Source: Gammaproteobacteria bacterium
GTDB lineage: Bacteria; Pseudomonadota; Gammaproteobacteria; Pseudomonadales; Pseudohongiellaceae
Assembly (NCBI GenBank): GCA_009692305.1
Contig: SHZK01000006.1
Location: 62,001-126,000, forward strand
Length of the DNA stretch: 64,000 bases
Direction: 5' to 3'
The notes under the pieces were generated by a model. That model was not told the origin of the DNA, searched no databases, and was given only the letters and a program-made list of their open reading frames with translations. Both the position numbers and the translations under genes were made by a program. Shown one piece after another: positions 18,203 through 28,345 of this stretch; position 1 is the first letter of the stretch, and each line of letters begins with the position of its first letter.

Positions 18203-20659
18203 ATGAAGCGTAATTTTCTTTTCGGTGCATGCATGCTGCTGTCCAGTTTCACGCTGGCAGCCACGGCACCGGATGCACAGACCACGGCCTATCGCACACT
18301 GCTGGATCAGTACTGCGTCATCTGTCATAACCAGTCAGTCGTCAATACCGTCGCCACTGCGAACGAAGACCTGCAGACCACACAGCTGCGCAATCTCGGC
18401 CTGACACTGGACCGCGCGAATCTGGCAAATCTCGCGGAAGATCCGCAGATGTGGGAAAAGGTGGTGCGGAAACTGCGCGTGGGCGTGATGCCACCGCCGC
18501 TTTATCCCCGTCCTGACAAAGTTACTTACGATGGTTTCCGTGCCTGGCTGGAAGCAGGGCTTGATCAGGTAGCTGCGGCGCAGGTCAATCCCGGCCGCAC
18601 CCAGGCTTTCCACCGACTCAACCAGACCGAATACAGAAATGCCATTCGCGACTTGTTGCATCTCGACATTGATGTCGCCGAATTGATTCCACCCGATGCG
18701 CCAGACCAGCACGGTTTCGACAACAACGCCGAAGTGCTGGCGCTTTCGCCCGTGCTCATGGAGCGTTATATCTCTGCTGCGCATAAAGTCGCTGAACTGG
18801 CGGTGGGCGCTACGCCGCGCGGGCCATCGATCAAAACCTATGAAATTCCGTTGAACCTTATCCAGAACGACCGGCTCGACGAGAATCTGCCCTTCGGTTC
18901 GCGCGGTGGCGCGGCTATCGAGCATATGTTCCCGGTTGACGGGGAATACCGCATCCGAATCAAACTACAGACGAACTACGTGGATTTTGTGCGTGGTTAT
19001 GACGCACCCCATGAACTGGAATTGAGCCTGGACGGTGCGCGTCTGGACTCTTTCATTTTTGGCGGTGATGCTCCGGGTGTGCCTGCGCCTTACAGCTACG
19101 CGGGCAACATCCGCGGCAGTGACGACTGGGAAGAATTCATGATGGCCTTCGCCGAGAAAGGCTTCGAAGTAGTGGTGCCGGTGGCAGCTGGACCACGCGT
19201 CATCGGCGCCACGTTTCCGCGCGAGATGTGGGAGTCAGAAGGCATCCAGCAACCAAGACTGTTTGGCTATCATCTGGCGGTGACGGAGTTGCCGGATGCG
19301 AACCCCAGTCTGGGCAAGATCGAAATAGAGGGACCGCTGACGGTGGTCGGAGCCGGCAACACACCCAGTCGCAGCCGGGTATTTACCTGTCAGCCAGCCA
19401 ACGTCGATGCAGAGCCAGCCTGTGCCCGGGAAATACTTGGCACCATGGCGCGCCGTGCCTATCGGCGTACGGTGCTTAAGAGCGATGTCGAGGAATTACT
19501 GGCGTTCTACAGCGAAGGTCGCCAGCAAGGCGGCTTCGATGCCGGCATCAGGTTCGCGCTGGAACGGGTGCTGATTGCGCCGGACTTTTTGTTCCGCATT
19601 GAACAGGATGCAAGTGCTGCGGCCCCCGGAACAACCTATGCAATCTCCGCTACCGAACTCGCATCACGCCTGTCATTCTTTCTATGGAGTAGTCTGCCGG
19701 ATGATGAGCTTCTGGATCTGGTCGAACGCAATGCCTTGCGCGAGTCCGGAGTATTGGAGCAACAGGTGCGGCGCATGATGGCCGATCCGCGTGCTGATGC
19801 GTTTATCAAGAATTTCGTTGGACAATGGCTCTACCTGCGCAATCTCAATGGCATCTATCCGAATCCCGCCGGATTTCCCGAGTTCGACGAGAATCTGCGC
19901 GTCGCGTTTCAGCAGGAGACGGAGCTGTTTATCGAAGACCAGATTCGTTCCGACAATTCCTTAACGGAGTTGCTGAGTGCCGACTATACGTTCTTGAATG
20001 AGCGGCTCGCCGAACATTATGGAATACCTGGCATCTACGGCAGTCGTCTGCGCAAAGTGACGTTAGCGGATGACCAGCGTGGCGGACTGCTCGGTCAGGG
20101 CAGCTTGATGATGGTCACTTCCTATCCGAACCGCACCTCACCAGTACTCCGTGGTAAATTCGTGCTCGAAAATTTGCTCGGCGGCGCCCCGCCGGAGCCG
20201 CCACCCAACGTGCCCGCGCTGGCGGAGAAGAGCGATGATGGCAGGGTGCTCAGCATGCGCGAAGCAATGGCCATGCATCGGGAAAACCCGGCCTGCCGCG
20301 TGTGTCATGCTGCGATGGATCCAATCGGATTCTCCCTCGAGAACTACGACGCCGTAGGCAAATGGCGACGCGAATTTGCCGGCCAACCGATTGATGCATC
20401 CGGACTGCTGCCCGATGGCATTAGTTTCGATGGTCCGGCTGGACTGCGAGAATTATTGCTGTCCCGGCCTGATGATTTTGTCGGTACGGTAACCGAAAAG
20501 CTGCTGGCCTTCGCCCTCGGGCGAGGGCTTGAATACTACGACATGCCGTCGGTGCGCGCGATCGTGCGCGCAACCGCTGCGGATGACTATCGCTGGTCGT
20601 CGGTAATTTTAGGTGTGATCGAAAGCGCCCCTTTCCAGATGCGGAGAACCGAGCTATGA
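18203..20659 (+). CDS. DUF1592-family exported cytochrome-like protein (DUF1587/1592/1588/1585 architecture)
   Basis: 818 aa with signal peptide, CVICH and CRVCH motifs, FHRLNQTEYRNAIRDLLHLD, and DPIGFSLENYDAVGKWR C-terminal region. Confidence 0.88.
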   Translation: MKRNFLFGACMLLSSFTLAATAPDAQTTAYRTLLDQYCVICHNQSVVNTVATANEDLQTTQLRNLGLTLDRANLANLAEDPQMWEKVVRKLRVGVMPPPLYPRPDKVTYDGFRAWLEAGLDQVAAAQVNPGRTQAFHRLNQTEYRNAIRDLLHLDIDVAELIPPDAPDQHGFDNNAEVLALSPVLMERYISAAHKVAELAVGATPRGPSIKTYEIPLNLIQNDRLDENLPFGSRGGAAIEHMFPVDGEYRIRIKLQTNYVDFVRGYDAPHELELSLDGARLDSFIFGGDAPGVPAPYSYAGNIRGSDDWEEFMMAFAEKGFEVVVPVAAGPRVIGATFPREMWESEGIQQPRLFGYHLAVTELPDANPSLGKIEIEGPLTVVGAGNTPSRSRVFTCQPANVDAEPACAREILGTMARRAYRRTVLKSDVEELLAFYSEGRQQGGFDAGIRFALERVLIAPDFLFRIEQDASAAAPGTTYAISATELASRLSFFLWSSLPDDELLDLVERNALRESGVLEQQVRRMMADPRADAFIKNFVGQWLYLRNLNGIYPNPAGFPEFDENLRVAFQQETELFIEDQIRSDNSLTELLSADYTFLNERLAEHYGIPGIYGSRLRKVTLADDQRGGLLGQGSLMMVTSYPNRTSPVLRGKFVLENLLGGAPPEPPPNVPALAEKSDDGRVLSMREAMAMHRENPACRVCHAAMDPIGFSLENYDAVGKWRREFAGQPIDASGLLPDGISFDGPAGLRELLLSRPDDFVGTVTEKLLAFALGRGLEYYDMPSVRAIVRATAADDYRWSSVILGVIESAPFQMRRTEL

Positions 20660-21990
20660 ACATCTTCAAAAAGAAACTGCCAAGACGCACCATGTTACGA
20701 AGCTTAGGCGCAAGTCTGGCGCTGCCATTACTGGACAGTATGATTCCGGCACTCTCTTCTGCATCGGCATTGGAGGCGCAGCCAGTGAAACGACTCGGTG
20801 TTGTGTATGTGCCGAATGGAATGGCGATGAAATCGTGGACACCGGCAACAGACGGGGCCGGCTTCGAGATCACCCGAATACTGCAACCAATAGCTGCCTA
20901 CAAAAACCGCATGTTAGTACTGACCGGACTCAATGGCGTCGCCAGCAACGCTGGCGTGCACGCCAGTGCATCGACCCGATTTCTGACCGGCGTGACTCCA
21001 GCCCGGGTAGAGTCTGATCTGCGGGCCGAAGTATCAATCGATCAACTGGTAGCCCGCGACCTCGGCCGGCACACGCAGCTCGGCTCGCTGGAATTGGCAC
21101 TGGACAAGAGTGATGTGTTCGGCTCCTGCGACATTGGTTTTAGCTGCCAGTACACCAGCACCATCGCCTGGCGCGACGCCAATACCCCGCTGCCGATGGA
21201 GACCAACCCGCGTATCGTGTTTGAGCGTCTGTTCGGTGATACCGGTACCACCGACCCATCGGTGCGACTACAACGCATTCAAAAAGATCGCAGCCTGCTC
21301 GACTCGGTAACCCAGCGTGTGGCCGAACTCAATCGCGCAGTTGGTGCCGGTGACCGTGCCAAACTCGATCAATATCTGGACGCTGTGCGCGATGTAGAGC
21401 GGCGCATCCAGATGGCAGAGGCTCAAAGCAATCGTGAATTGCCCGAGGTAGAACAGCCCTCCGGTGTGCCTGGTACTTACGAACAACATGCGAAACTGAT
21501 GTTTGATTTGCAGGTGTTGGCCTACCAGACCGATCTGACTCGCGTCATCACATTCATGATGGGGCGTGAACTGAGTGGCCGCACCTATGCCGAGATTGGC
21601 GTGCCCGATTCCCACCATCCAACCTCCCATCACCGCGATGATCCAGTGCTTTACGAGAAGGTCACAAAGATCAATGAATTCCACACGAGTCTGTTTGCCT
21701 ACTATCTGGACAAGCTCGATGCAACACCGGATGCCGAGGGTTCGCTCCTCGACAACACACTGATGCTCTATGGTGCTGGTATGTCAGACAGTAACCAGCA
21801 CAGCAATAGCGGATTGCCACTGGTCCTGCTTGGCGGTGGTGCGGGCACGCTCAAGGGCGGGCGCCATTTGCGCTACGCCGAGGGCACTCCCATCAGCAAT
21901 CTGCACCTATCAGTCCTTGACAAGATGGGCCTGGCGGTAGAAAAGCTGAGCAACAGTACCGGCCCACTCGCGCTATTGAGCGATGTGTAA
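20656..21990 (+). CDS. DUF1552-family protein with Tat-like signal
   Basis: LPRRTMLRSLGASLALPLLDSM N-terminus; VKRLGVVYVPNGMAMKSWTPA and GMSDSNQHSNSGLPLVLLGGGAGTLKGGRH. Confidence 0.88.
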   Translation: MNIFKKKLPRRTMLRSLGASLALPLLDSMIPALSSASALEAQPVKRLGVVYVPNGMAMKSWTPATDGAGFEITRILQPIAAYKNRMLVLTGLNGVASNAGVHASASTRFLTGVTPARVESDLRAEVSIDQLVARDLGRHTQLGSLELALDKSDVFGSCDIGFSCQYTSTIAWRDANTPLPMETNPRIVFERLFGDTGTTDPSVRLQRIQKDRSLLDSVTQRVAELNRAVGAGDRAKLDQYLDAVRDVERRIQMAEAQSNRELPEVEQPSGVPGTYEQHAKLMFDLQVLAYQTDLTRVITFMMGRELSGRTYAEIGVPDSHHPTSHHRDDPVLYEKVTKINEFHTSLFAYYLDKLDATPDAEGSLLDNTLMLYGAGMSDSNQHSNSGLPLVLLGGGAGTLKGGRHLRYAEGTPISNLHLSVLDKMGLAVEKLSNSTGPLALLSDV

Positions 21991-23606
21991 TGGTGAGACC
22001 AGGTATACCAACCATGTGGGCTAAAACTCCGCTGCAGAGAATGGATGAACCAACCCGCCGGGGTGAGAGCCGACCTGTTTTCGGCCGGATGCTGCTGTTG
22101 CTCTTGTTCCTGTGCACCGCGACAGGAATTGCCCGGGCGGCAGACGCAACTCTTATCGCTGCCGCCAGATATGAAGATGCGGCCGCGGTGCGTCAGTTAT
22201 TGAGCGACGGCGTCGATCCAAATACCAGGCAGGCGGATGGCGCGACGGCGCTGCACTGGGCGGTGCACCGACAAGATCTGGACATGCTGACCGCATTGCT
22301 GGAGGCGGGAGCCGACGTCAATAGTGTTAATCGGCTGGGCGCTTCACCACTATTCATTGCAGCCGAGAGCGGCCATGCCGGGATGATGCAAAGCTTGCTG
22401 GCCGCGAACGCCAATCCGAATCTGACATTGCAGATGGGTGAAACTCCCTTGATGACTGCTGCACGTTCAGGTTCAACAACAGGAGTGGTTGCGCTGCTTG
22501 CAGCCGGAGCTGATGTTAACGCCCACGAGAATTCTCGTGGCCAAACCGCGCTCATGTGGGCAGTGGTGCAGGGACACGTCGAGGTTGCGCGCGCGCTGCT
22601 CAATGCCGGGGGCGATCTCGAGGCGCGCTCGATGGTGCGTTCCCGACTTATGTTTGCCGATGCCACCAATGGCAATGCGTTCGATCAGGGTGTGATGGAG
22701 CATCTCGGTGGCTTTTCGCCGTTGCTCTTCGCCGCACAACTGGGCGATGTCGCAATGGGTCGATTGCTGCTTGGTGCCGAAGCCAACATTGAGGGAGTCG
22801 CAGGCAATGGCGTCAGTCCGCTGGTGGTTGCGATCCACAGCGGTCATACCCCATTCGCACAACTGCTGCTGGAAAAGGGCGCTGATGCCAATGCCATCGG
22901 CGCCGGTTATAACGCTTTGCATGCGGCCGTATTGCGCGGTGATCTCGCTGGGGTGGCCTCGTTGCTGGAGCATGGCGCCGATCCCAATGTCCGTTTGCAG
23001 AAGGCCAACCCGGTACAACGCGCGAGTGAGGATTGGACTTTCCGCACCGCCCATATCGGCGCCACGCCATTCTGGCTGGCGGCCAGTTTTCGCGAAGCAG
23101 AAATAATGCGAGCACTGGCGCAGACTGGGGCCGATCCGCTTGTGTCGAACGAGGAACTCTGGGATCGGCCGCGAGATCGCGCAGATCGTGACTCCTGGAC
23201 CGCAGTAGTGGTAGGCGGATTTGAGAGTGCACTGCAAGCTGCGATCAGAGGCAGCAGCAGCCGCGATCGTTACTATGTCATCGCCGAAGCCGACCCGGTC
23301 GGCGAAGAATTACTGGCTCTGGCAGCGGTAAAAGTCGCCGTCGAACTGGGTGTGAACCTGAACCATACCGACTTTACCAAGTCCACGGCATTGCATGACG
23401 CAGCAAGCCGAAACCTCGGGACAATTGTTAGGGAACTGGCCATGCAGGGTGCCGACATCAATGCACTTAATGGTCGTGGTCAGACCCCGCTCGATCTCGC
23501 CTTCGCCGCCGAATCACGAACTTCTTTTTTTGGTTTCGATCTATCAGTTTCTGGACCGACTGCGCGTGCAGTGTTGGAAGAGTTGGGGGCAGTGCGCTCT
23601 AAATAG
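21990..23606 (+). CDS. Exported ankyrin repeat protein
   Basis: 538 aa with signal peptide and repeated DGATALHWAVHRQDLDMLTALLEAGADVN-type units. Confidence 0.9.
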   Translation: MVRPGIPTMWAKTPLQRMDEPTRRGESRPVFGRMLLLLLFLCTATGIARAADATLIAAARYEDAAAVRQLLSDGVDPNTRQADGATALHWAVHRQDLDMLTALLEAGADVNSVNRLGASPLFIAAESGHAGMMQSLLAANANPNLTLQMGETPLMTAARSGSTTGVVALLAAGADVNAHENSRGQTALMWAVVQGHVEVARALLNAGGDLEARSMVRSRLMFADATNGNAFDQGVMEHLGGFSPLLFAAQLGDVAMGRLLLGAEANIEGVAGNGVSPLVVAIHSGHTPFAQLLLEKGADANAIGAGYNALHAAVLRGDLAGVASLLEHGADPNVRLQKANPVQRASEDWTFRTAHIGATPFWLAASFREAEIMRALAQTGADPLVSNEELWDRPRDRADRDSWTAVVVGGFESALQAAIRGSSSRDRYYVIAEADPVGEELLALAAVKVAVELGVNLNHTDFTKSTALHDAASRNLGTIVRELAMQGADINALNGRGQTPLDLAFAAESRTSFFGFDLSVSGPTARAVLEELGAVRSK

Positions 23607-23667
23607 AAAGCAGGGATTTGTTGCGCTGAGTCCAGAGACCTGCCAATAATCCAAGTAAGGAAAATTT

Positions 23668-24789
23668 ATGTCTGCACAGTCTGTAAAGTCTGCAAGAATC
23701 ATCCGATGTTTAATCCTTCCAGGGCTGCTTGCGCTGGGAGCTACTCCGCTGTCTGCTCAAGACGATGCAGCCAGGACAGCTGAAACTGAAAAACTGATGT
23801 TGCTCTCGCGGCGCGCTGAATCAAGCATGGATGGACCCTATACATTGACGCGCGCCTGGCCGACATTGCAGCCCGGCCAGACATGGGGCGCTGCGATCGG
23901 ACTGATTCCAGATGACACCGGCGGACTCTGGATGCTGTTTCGTTCCGAGCCACCGATTAATTACATCAACACCGACGGCCAGATCACCAAGAGTTTCGGA
24001 CAGGGCATGATCGTGCAGGCGCACGGTTTCTGCATGGACCGCGATGGCAACCTGTGGGCAGGCGACAGCGGTCCCTTCGGCGATGATCCAACTACTGCCG
24101 GTCGCGGCTTCCAGATGCACAAGTTCAGTTCGGAAGGAAAGCACTTGCTGAGTCTTGGACAAGCCGGTGTTTCACGTGCGGGCACGGATACATTCATTGG
24201 TCCCACCGCCTGTGCCCTGATGCCAGACGGTAATATTGTGATCGCTGACGGGCATTGGCCGCGGCCGTCCAATGCCCAGCAGGACGGAGATCGTCTGGTG
24301 GTGATTACACCGGCGGGTGAATTTGTGCGGGAAGTAGGCCGCATGGGAGCGGGGCCGGGGGAATTCATGGGACCCCACGCCTTGGCCTATGATGCACAGG
24401 GGCGACTCTATGTCGCAGACCGTTCCAATAATCGCATACAGATACTGGATCAAAATCTGAATTTTGTGGACGACTGGCGCCACTTCGGTCGCCCCAGCGG
24501 AATCACGGTATTGGCCGATGGCACCATGGTAGTCGCCGACTCTGAATCTGGCGCGCGCCTGGGCGGACCTTCGATCGCGCCCGAAGGCGGTGGCAGTGTC
24601 ACACGCAATCCAGGGTTTCAGGTGGGCATCCGCATCGGCCGCACCAATGGTTCACTGCAATACTATATTCCGGGCACCCGACCAGAGGGGATGGCAGCGG
24701 ATAATCTGGGTAATATTTTTGCGGGACTCACTGGTGGCTGTGATGCGAGCCCCTCGGGTGGCTGTCTGCAGAAATGGGTCAGGCAGTAA
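23668..24789 (+). CDS. Exported NHL/6-bladed beta-propeller protein
   Basis: Signal peptide; NHL-like repeats (GEFMGPHALAYDAQGRLYVADRSNNRIQILD). Confidence 0.82.
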   Translation: MSAQSVKSARIIRCLILPGLLALGATPLSAQDDAARTAETEKLMLLSRRAESSMDGPYTLTRAWPTLQPGQTWGAAIGLIPDDTGGLWMLFRSEPPINYINTDGQITKSFGQGMIVQAHGFCMDRDGNLWAGDSGPFGDDPTTAGRGFQMHKFSSEGKHLLSLGQAGVSRAGTDTFIGPTACALMPDGNIVIADGHWPRPSNAQQDGDRLVVITPAGEFVREVGRMGAGPGEFMGPHALAYDAQGRLYVADRSNNRIQILDQNLNFVDDWRHFGRPSGITVLADGTMVVADSESGARLGGPSIAPEGGGSVTRNPGFQVGIRIGRTNGSLQYYIPGTRPEGMAADNLGNIFAGLTGGCDASPSGGCLQKWVRQ

Positions 24790-24819
24790 AGAATTTATTC
24801 TCGCAATATTGAGGACGTT

Positions 24820-25371
24820 ATGAACACAACTCTTACTACTAAAAACAACAAGCTGACAATGTGGATCGGTGGCGGTGTGTTCGCCATACTGCTCGCCGGC
24901 ACAGCTGGCTTCCTTGTTTTCTCCAGCATCTGTCCCTGCGCACTTGCACCCGGCGGCTTGCTGTTTGGAGACCGCGTCGAAACGCCAGTGACTGACTGGA
25001 ATGAAACCACGGCCAATGAGGAGAATCTGTGCCAGTTGCAAATCTGGGCAGGTATCCGTCCGCACTCGATAAACCTGAATTGCATGGCCACTGCTGAAGG
25101 CGAGTTGTTTCTCAGTTGCTCAGTGTGTGACACAAAATACTGGGCAGCACGGTTAGGAGAGAATGAAGCGGCAACTTTGCGACTTGGCAATCTGGTGTAT
25201 CCCGTGACCGTGAATCGCGAAACAGATCCAGTGGCGATGGAACGATCATTTCGGGCCAGAGTATTGAAGTTGCAACATACAGATCTTGCAACCATGGTGA
25301 CCCCACGACCGCCATTGGATGAGCAACGCCCTGGTCACTGGTGGACTTTCCGCGTTACTTACCGCACTTAG
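24820..25371 (+). CDS. Membrane-anchored hypothetical protein
   Basis: 183 aa with an N-terminal transmembrane segment (VFAILLAGTAGFLVFSSI). Confidence 0.65.
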   Translation: MNTTLTTKNNKLTMWIGGGVFAILLAGTAGFLVFSSICPCALAPGGLLFGDRVETPVTDWNETTANEENLCQLQIWAGIRPHSINLNCMATAEGELFLSCSVCDTKYWAARLGENEAATLRLGNLVYPVTVNRETDPVAMERSFRARVLKLQHTDLATMVTPRPPLDEQRPGHWWTFRVTYRT

Positions 25372-25462
25372 ACCTGAACCGGGGTCAATTGGCGGTTGGA
25401 GTTGGTCTGGAGACCTGACTTCGAGATACAGGTTCTGTCCCCAAATTTGAGGAATGATGTGA

Positions 25463-27718
25463 ATGCGAAAGCACATGGATACATTCGTTGCCAATTTAAT
25501 ATTGCTGTTGGCGTTCTTCACAGCGGTAGTGCAGGCGCAGGAAGTAGTCATAAGCCGGGATGCCGAAGGCAGGGTGTCGGTGCAGGCAACCCTTTACGAC
25601 GGAGCTGTTAACATCGATGGCAATCTCGATGAAGCGGTATACAGCGAACTCACCCCCATTACCGATTTCATTCAGCAAATTCCCTCGGAAGGTGCCCCCG
25701 CCAGCGAAAGAACTGAAGCCTGGGTCTACTTCGATGACGACAATCTCTATGTCGCCGCCCGTAACTACGAATCCGTGCCGGAGAGTCAATGGATTGCCAA
25801 TGAGATGCGGCGCGACACGTTTCAGCTGCGCACCAACGATTCCTTTACGGTGATGCTGGATACCTACCTCGATCGCCGCAATGGTGTCGCTTTTCTGGTG
25901 ACGCCGATTGGCGGTTTTTCAGACTACGCCATCTCCAACGAGGGCGATGGCGGTCGCGCAGTTAATTTCGACTGGAATATCGTGTGGGATTCCCGGGTGA
26001 GTCGTTTCGAAGGCGGCTGGACGGTGGAGATGCAAATCCCGTTTCGCTCCTTGCGTTATGAGCCGGGCGAAGTGCAGACCTGGGGTATTCAATTCCGGCG
26101 CATTATCCGGCGCCTTAACGAGGCGTCCTATTTAACCGAAATACCAATCTCGGCCGCACGGGGTAATTCACTGGTCGCCGGGATTTGGCGCATATCGGAA
26201 GCGGGCACTTTGGAGAATCTTCGAGTGCCAGCACGCAAATTGAATCTTGAAGTGAAGCCATATGGTCTTGGTAGTGTCACCACCAACCGCGAAGCGAAAC
26301 CGCCATTTGACAATGAAGCGGAGGGGGAGGCCGGCGTCGATGTAAAATTCGGCATCACCAACAATCTCACGGCTGACTTCACCTACAACACCGATTTCGC
26401 TCAGGTGGAAGTGGATGAGCGGCAAGTCAACCTGACCCGCTTCAATCAGTTCTTCCCCGAGAAACGCGAGTTCTTTCTGGAAGGTCGCGGCAACTTTGAT
26501 TTCACCACATCACGCGGTCTCGATATTCCCACCATGTTTTTCAGTCGTCGCATTGGTCTGGAAGGTGGGCAGATAGTTCCTATTGAGGTGGGTGCGCGTC
26601 TGACCGGAAAAATTGGCAACACGGAAATTGGCGCTCTTACCATCAACACCGACGCCGACAATTTCGCCAATCTCGAGTCCACAGAATTTTCTGTGCTCCG
26701 ATTGAAGCGTGACATCTTCAGTCGCAGTAGCGTTGGAGTCATGGTGACAGACAGATCCGAATCTCTTGTCGGTGATGGATCCAGTCAACTGTATGGCATC
26801 GATGGCGCCTTCGATTTTCTGCAGGATTTCTCTATCGATACTTATATGGCGAAAACCGATAGTCCGGGACTAAAAAACGGTGACGACAAGAGTTATATGA
26901 GCAATTTCTCTTACGACAGTGACCGTTACGGATTCAACAGCGGCATGGTGGTGGTGGAGGAAAACTTCAATCCCGAGATCGGCTTCAAGCGCCGCAATAA
27001 TTTCAAACAGTTTGCAGGCGGTGCACGCTTCAGCCCGCGCCCCGTTTCCATAGACTGGATTCGGCGTTTCAGTTTCGAGGCCAATACCCAGTCCTATTGG
27101 TCGGCCGATGCGGACAAGCTCGAAACGCGCAGGCATGATTTAAGTTTCAATACCGAGTTCGAAACCAGTGACCAGCTTAACTTCTCAATCGCGGATGAAT
27201 TCGAGGTGCTTACCCGACCGTTCCGAATCGCGACTGGTGTCACTCTGCTGCCGGGCAAATACGACTTCACGAGCTTCCTGGCATCCTACAATCTGGGCGC
27301 GCAAAGAAAGCTTAGCGGTGTAATGTCATTGCGCGTGGGCGATTTCTGGAGCGGCACCAATACTTCGATCGGATTCGGTAGTGGGCGCCTCGAGTTATCG
27401 CCCCAGCTTTCCATAGAGCCAAGTTACTCAATCAATAATGTAAAACTGCCGGAAGACGATTTCAGAACAGAACTGTCCAGTTTTCGTGTGACTTACACGC
27501 TGTCACCGCGCATGTATCTGGGCGGTCTCGTGCAATACGATTCAAACGCCGCCTCGTTCAGCACCAATTTCCGCTTCCGTTGGGAATGGGCGCCGGGCAG
27601 CGAATTCTTCGTGGTATACAGCGACGATCGCAACACTGATCCCTTTGCCCATCCCAGTGGTCTGGAACTGCGCAACCGCGGTCTGGCCATCAAGATCAAC
27701 AGGTTATTCCAGATCTAA
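25463..27718 (+). CDS. DUF5916-family protein (CBM9-like N-domain, outer-membrane beta-barrel C-domain)
   Basis: 751 aa; signal peptide; IDGNLDEAVYSELTPITDFIQQIPSEGAPASERTEAWVYFDDDNLYVAAR; FFPEKREFFLEGRGNFDF. Confidence 0.85.
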   Translation: MRKHMDTFVANLILLLAFFTAVVQAQEVVISRDAEGRVSVQATLYDGAVNIDGNLDEAVYSELTPITDFIQQIPSEGAPASERTEAWVYFDDDNLYVAARNYESVPESQWIANEMRRDTFQLRTNDSFTVMLDTYLDRRNGVAFLVTPIGGFSDYAISNEGDGGRAVNFDWNIVWDSRVSRFEGGWTVEMQIPFRSLRYEPGEVQTWGIQFRRIIRRLNEASYLTEIPISAARGNSLVAGIWRISEAGTLENLRVPARKLNLEVKPYGLGSVTTNREAKPPFDNEAEGEAGVDVKFGITNNLTADFTYNTDFAQVEVDERQVNLTRFNQFFPEKREFFLEGRGNFDFTTSRGLDIPTMFFSRRIGLEGGQIVPIEVGARLTGKIGNTEIGALTINTDADNFANLESTEFSVLRLKRDIFSRSSVGVMVTDRSESLVGDGSSQLYGIDGAFDFLQDFSIDTYMAKTDSPGLKNGDDKSYMSNFSYDSDRYGFNSGMVVVEENFNPEIGFKRRNNFKQFAGGARFSPRPVSIDWIRRFSFEANTQSYWSADADKLETRRHDLSFNTEFETSDQLNFSIADEFEVLTRPFRIATGVTLLPGKYDFTSFLASYNLGAQRKLSGVMSLRVGDFWSGTNTSIGFGSGRLELSPQLSIEPSYSINNVKLPEDDFRTELSSFRVTYTLSPRMYLGGLVQYDSNAASFSTNFRFRWEWAPGSEFFVVYSDDRNTDPFAHPSGLELRNRGLAIKINRLFQI

Positions 27719-27824
27719 TATCGGGGTACTAATGTAATGAACCATCCCCACCCCTGCTAGGCATTTGCATTCTTGCTGCTTAGCGCCCAAGTTGAAAGTC
27801 TTTAACCCGGGAATGGAGATTGAC

Positions 27825-28308
27825 ATGACAATTAGTGTACTAGGTATCGATATTGCAAAAAAACACATTTCAACTTCACGGCACAGACTGCGCTGGCAAT
27901 GCAGTTCTTAAACAACGTCTGCCGAGAAACAAACTTGCAGCCTATGTGGCCAACTTGCCGCAATGCCTGGTTGAGATGGAATCCTGTGGTGGTGCCAATT
28001 ATTGGGCAAGAGTTTTTCAGCGAAGCGGTCATTCAGTAAAGTTGATCAGTCCTCAATTCGTGAAGCCCTTTGTCAAAACCAACAAAAATGATGCGAATGA
28101 TGCCCAGGCGATAGTGGGATCAGGTGTTATCAGGTTGAGTGCCCTGTCCGTGTCGAGCACGGGACTGATTGCCTACCACACCGGCAGAGGCGTGCAGCCG
28201 AGGAGGCATTTGCTGCGAAAGGAAATAACTGAGGTAAACAGTGTTCCCTCACGATTTCCGTTGCAGCACTGCAGCTCGAGGTTCAAGTTCTGGCCCGGGT
28301 TTGTTTGA
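27825..28308 (+). pseudogene. IS110-family transposase remnant, frameshifted and truncated
   Basis: MTISVLGIDIAK in one frame; NTFQLHGTDCAGNAVLKQRLPRNKLAAYVANLPQCLVEMESCGGANYWAR...NDANDAQAI in the +1 frame. Homology is lost after NDANDAQAI. Confidence 0.85.
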
Positions 28309-28345
28309 GTTGGACATAAACAGCAATTGAATATACTGTTCGGGG

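Noticed and set aside
22193-23237. Minus-strand ORFs of 139-254 aa over the ankyrin gene
   Set aside because: Antisense shadows caused by high-GC repeat coding; the plus strand has clear ankyrin repeats and an operon context.
27853-27864. Programmed -1 frameshift at A AAA AAC in the IS110 remnant
   Set aside because: The downstream frame is +1 relative to the ATG frame, not -1, and the element also lacks a transposase C-terminus, so decay is simpler.
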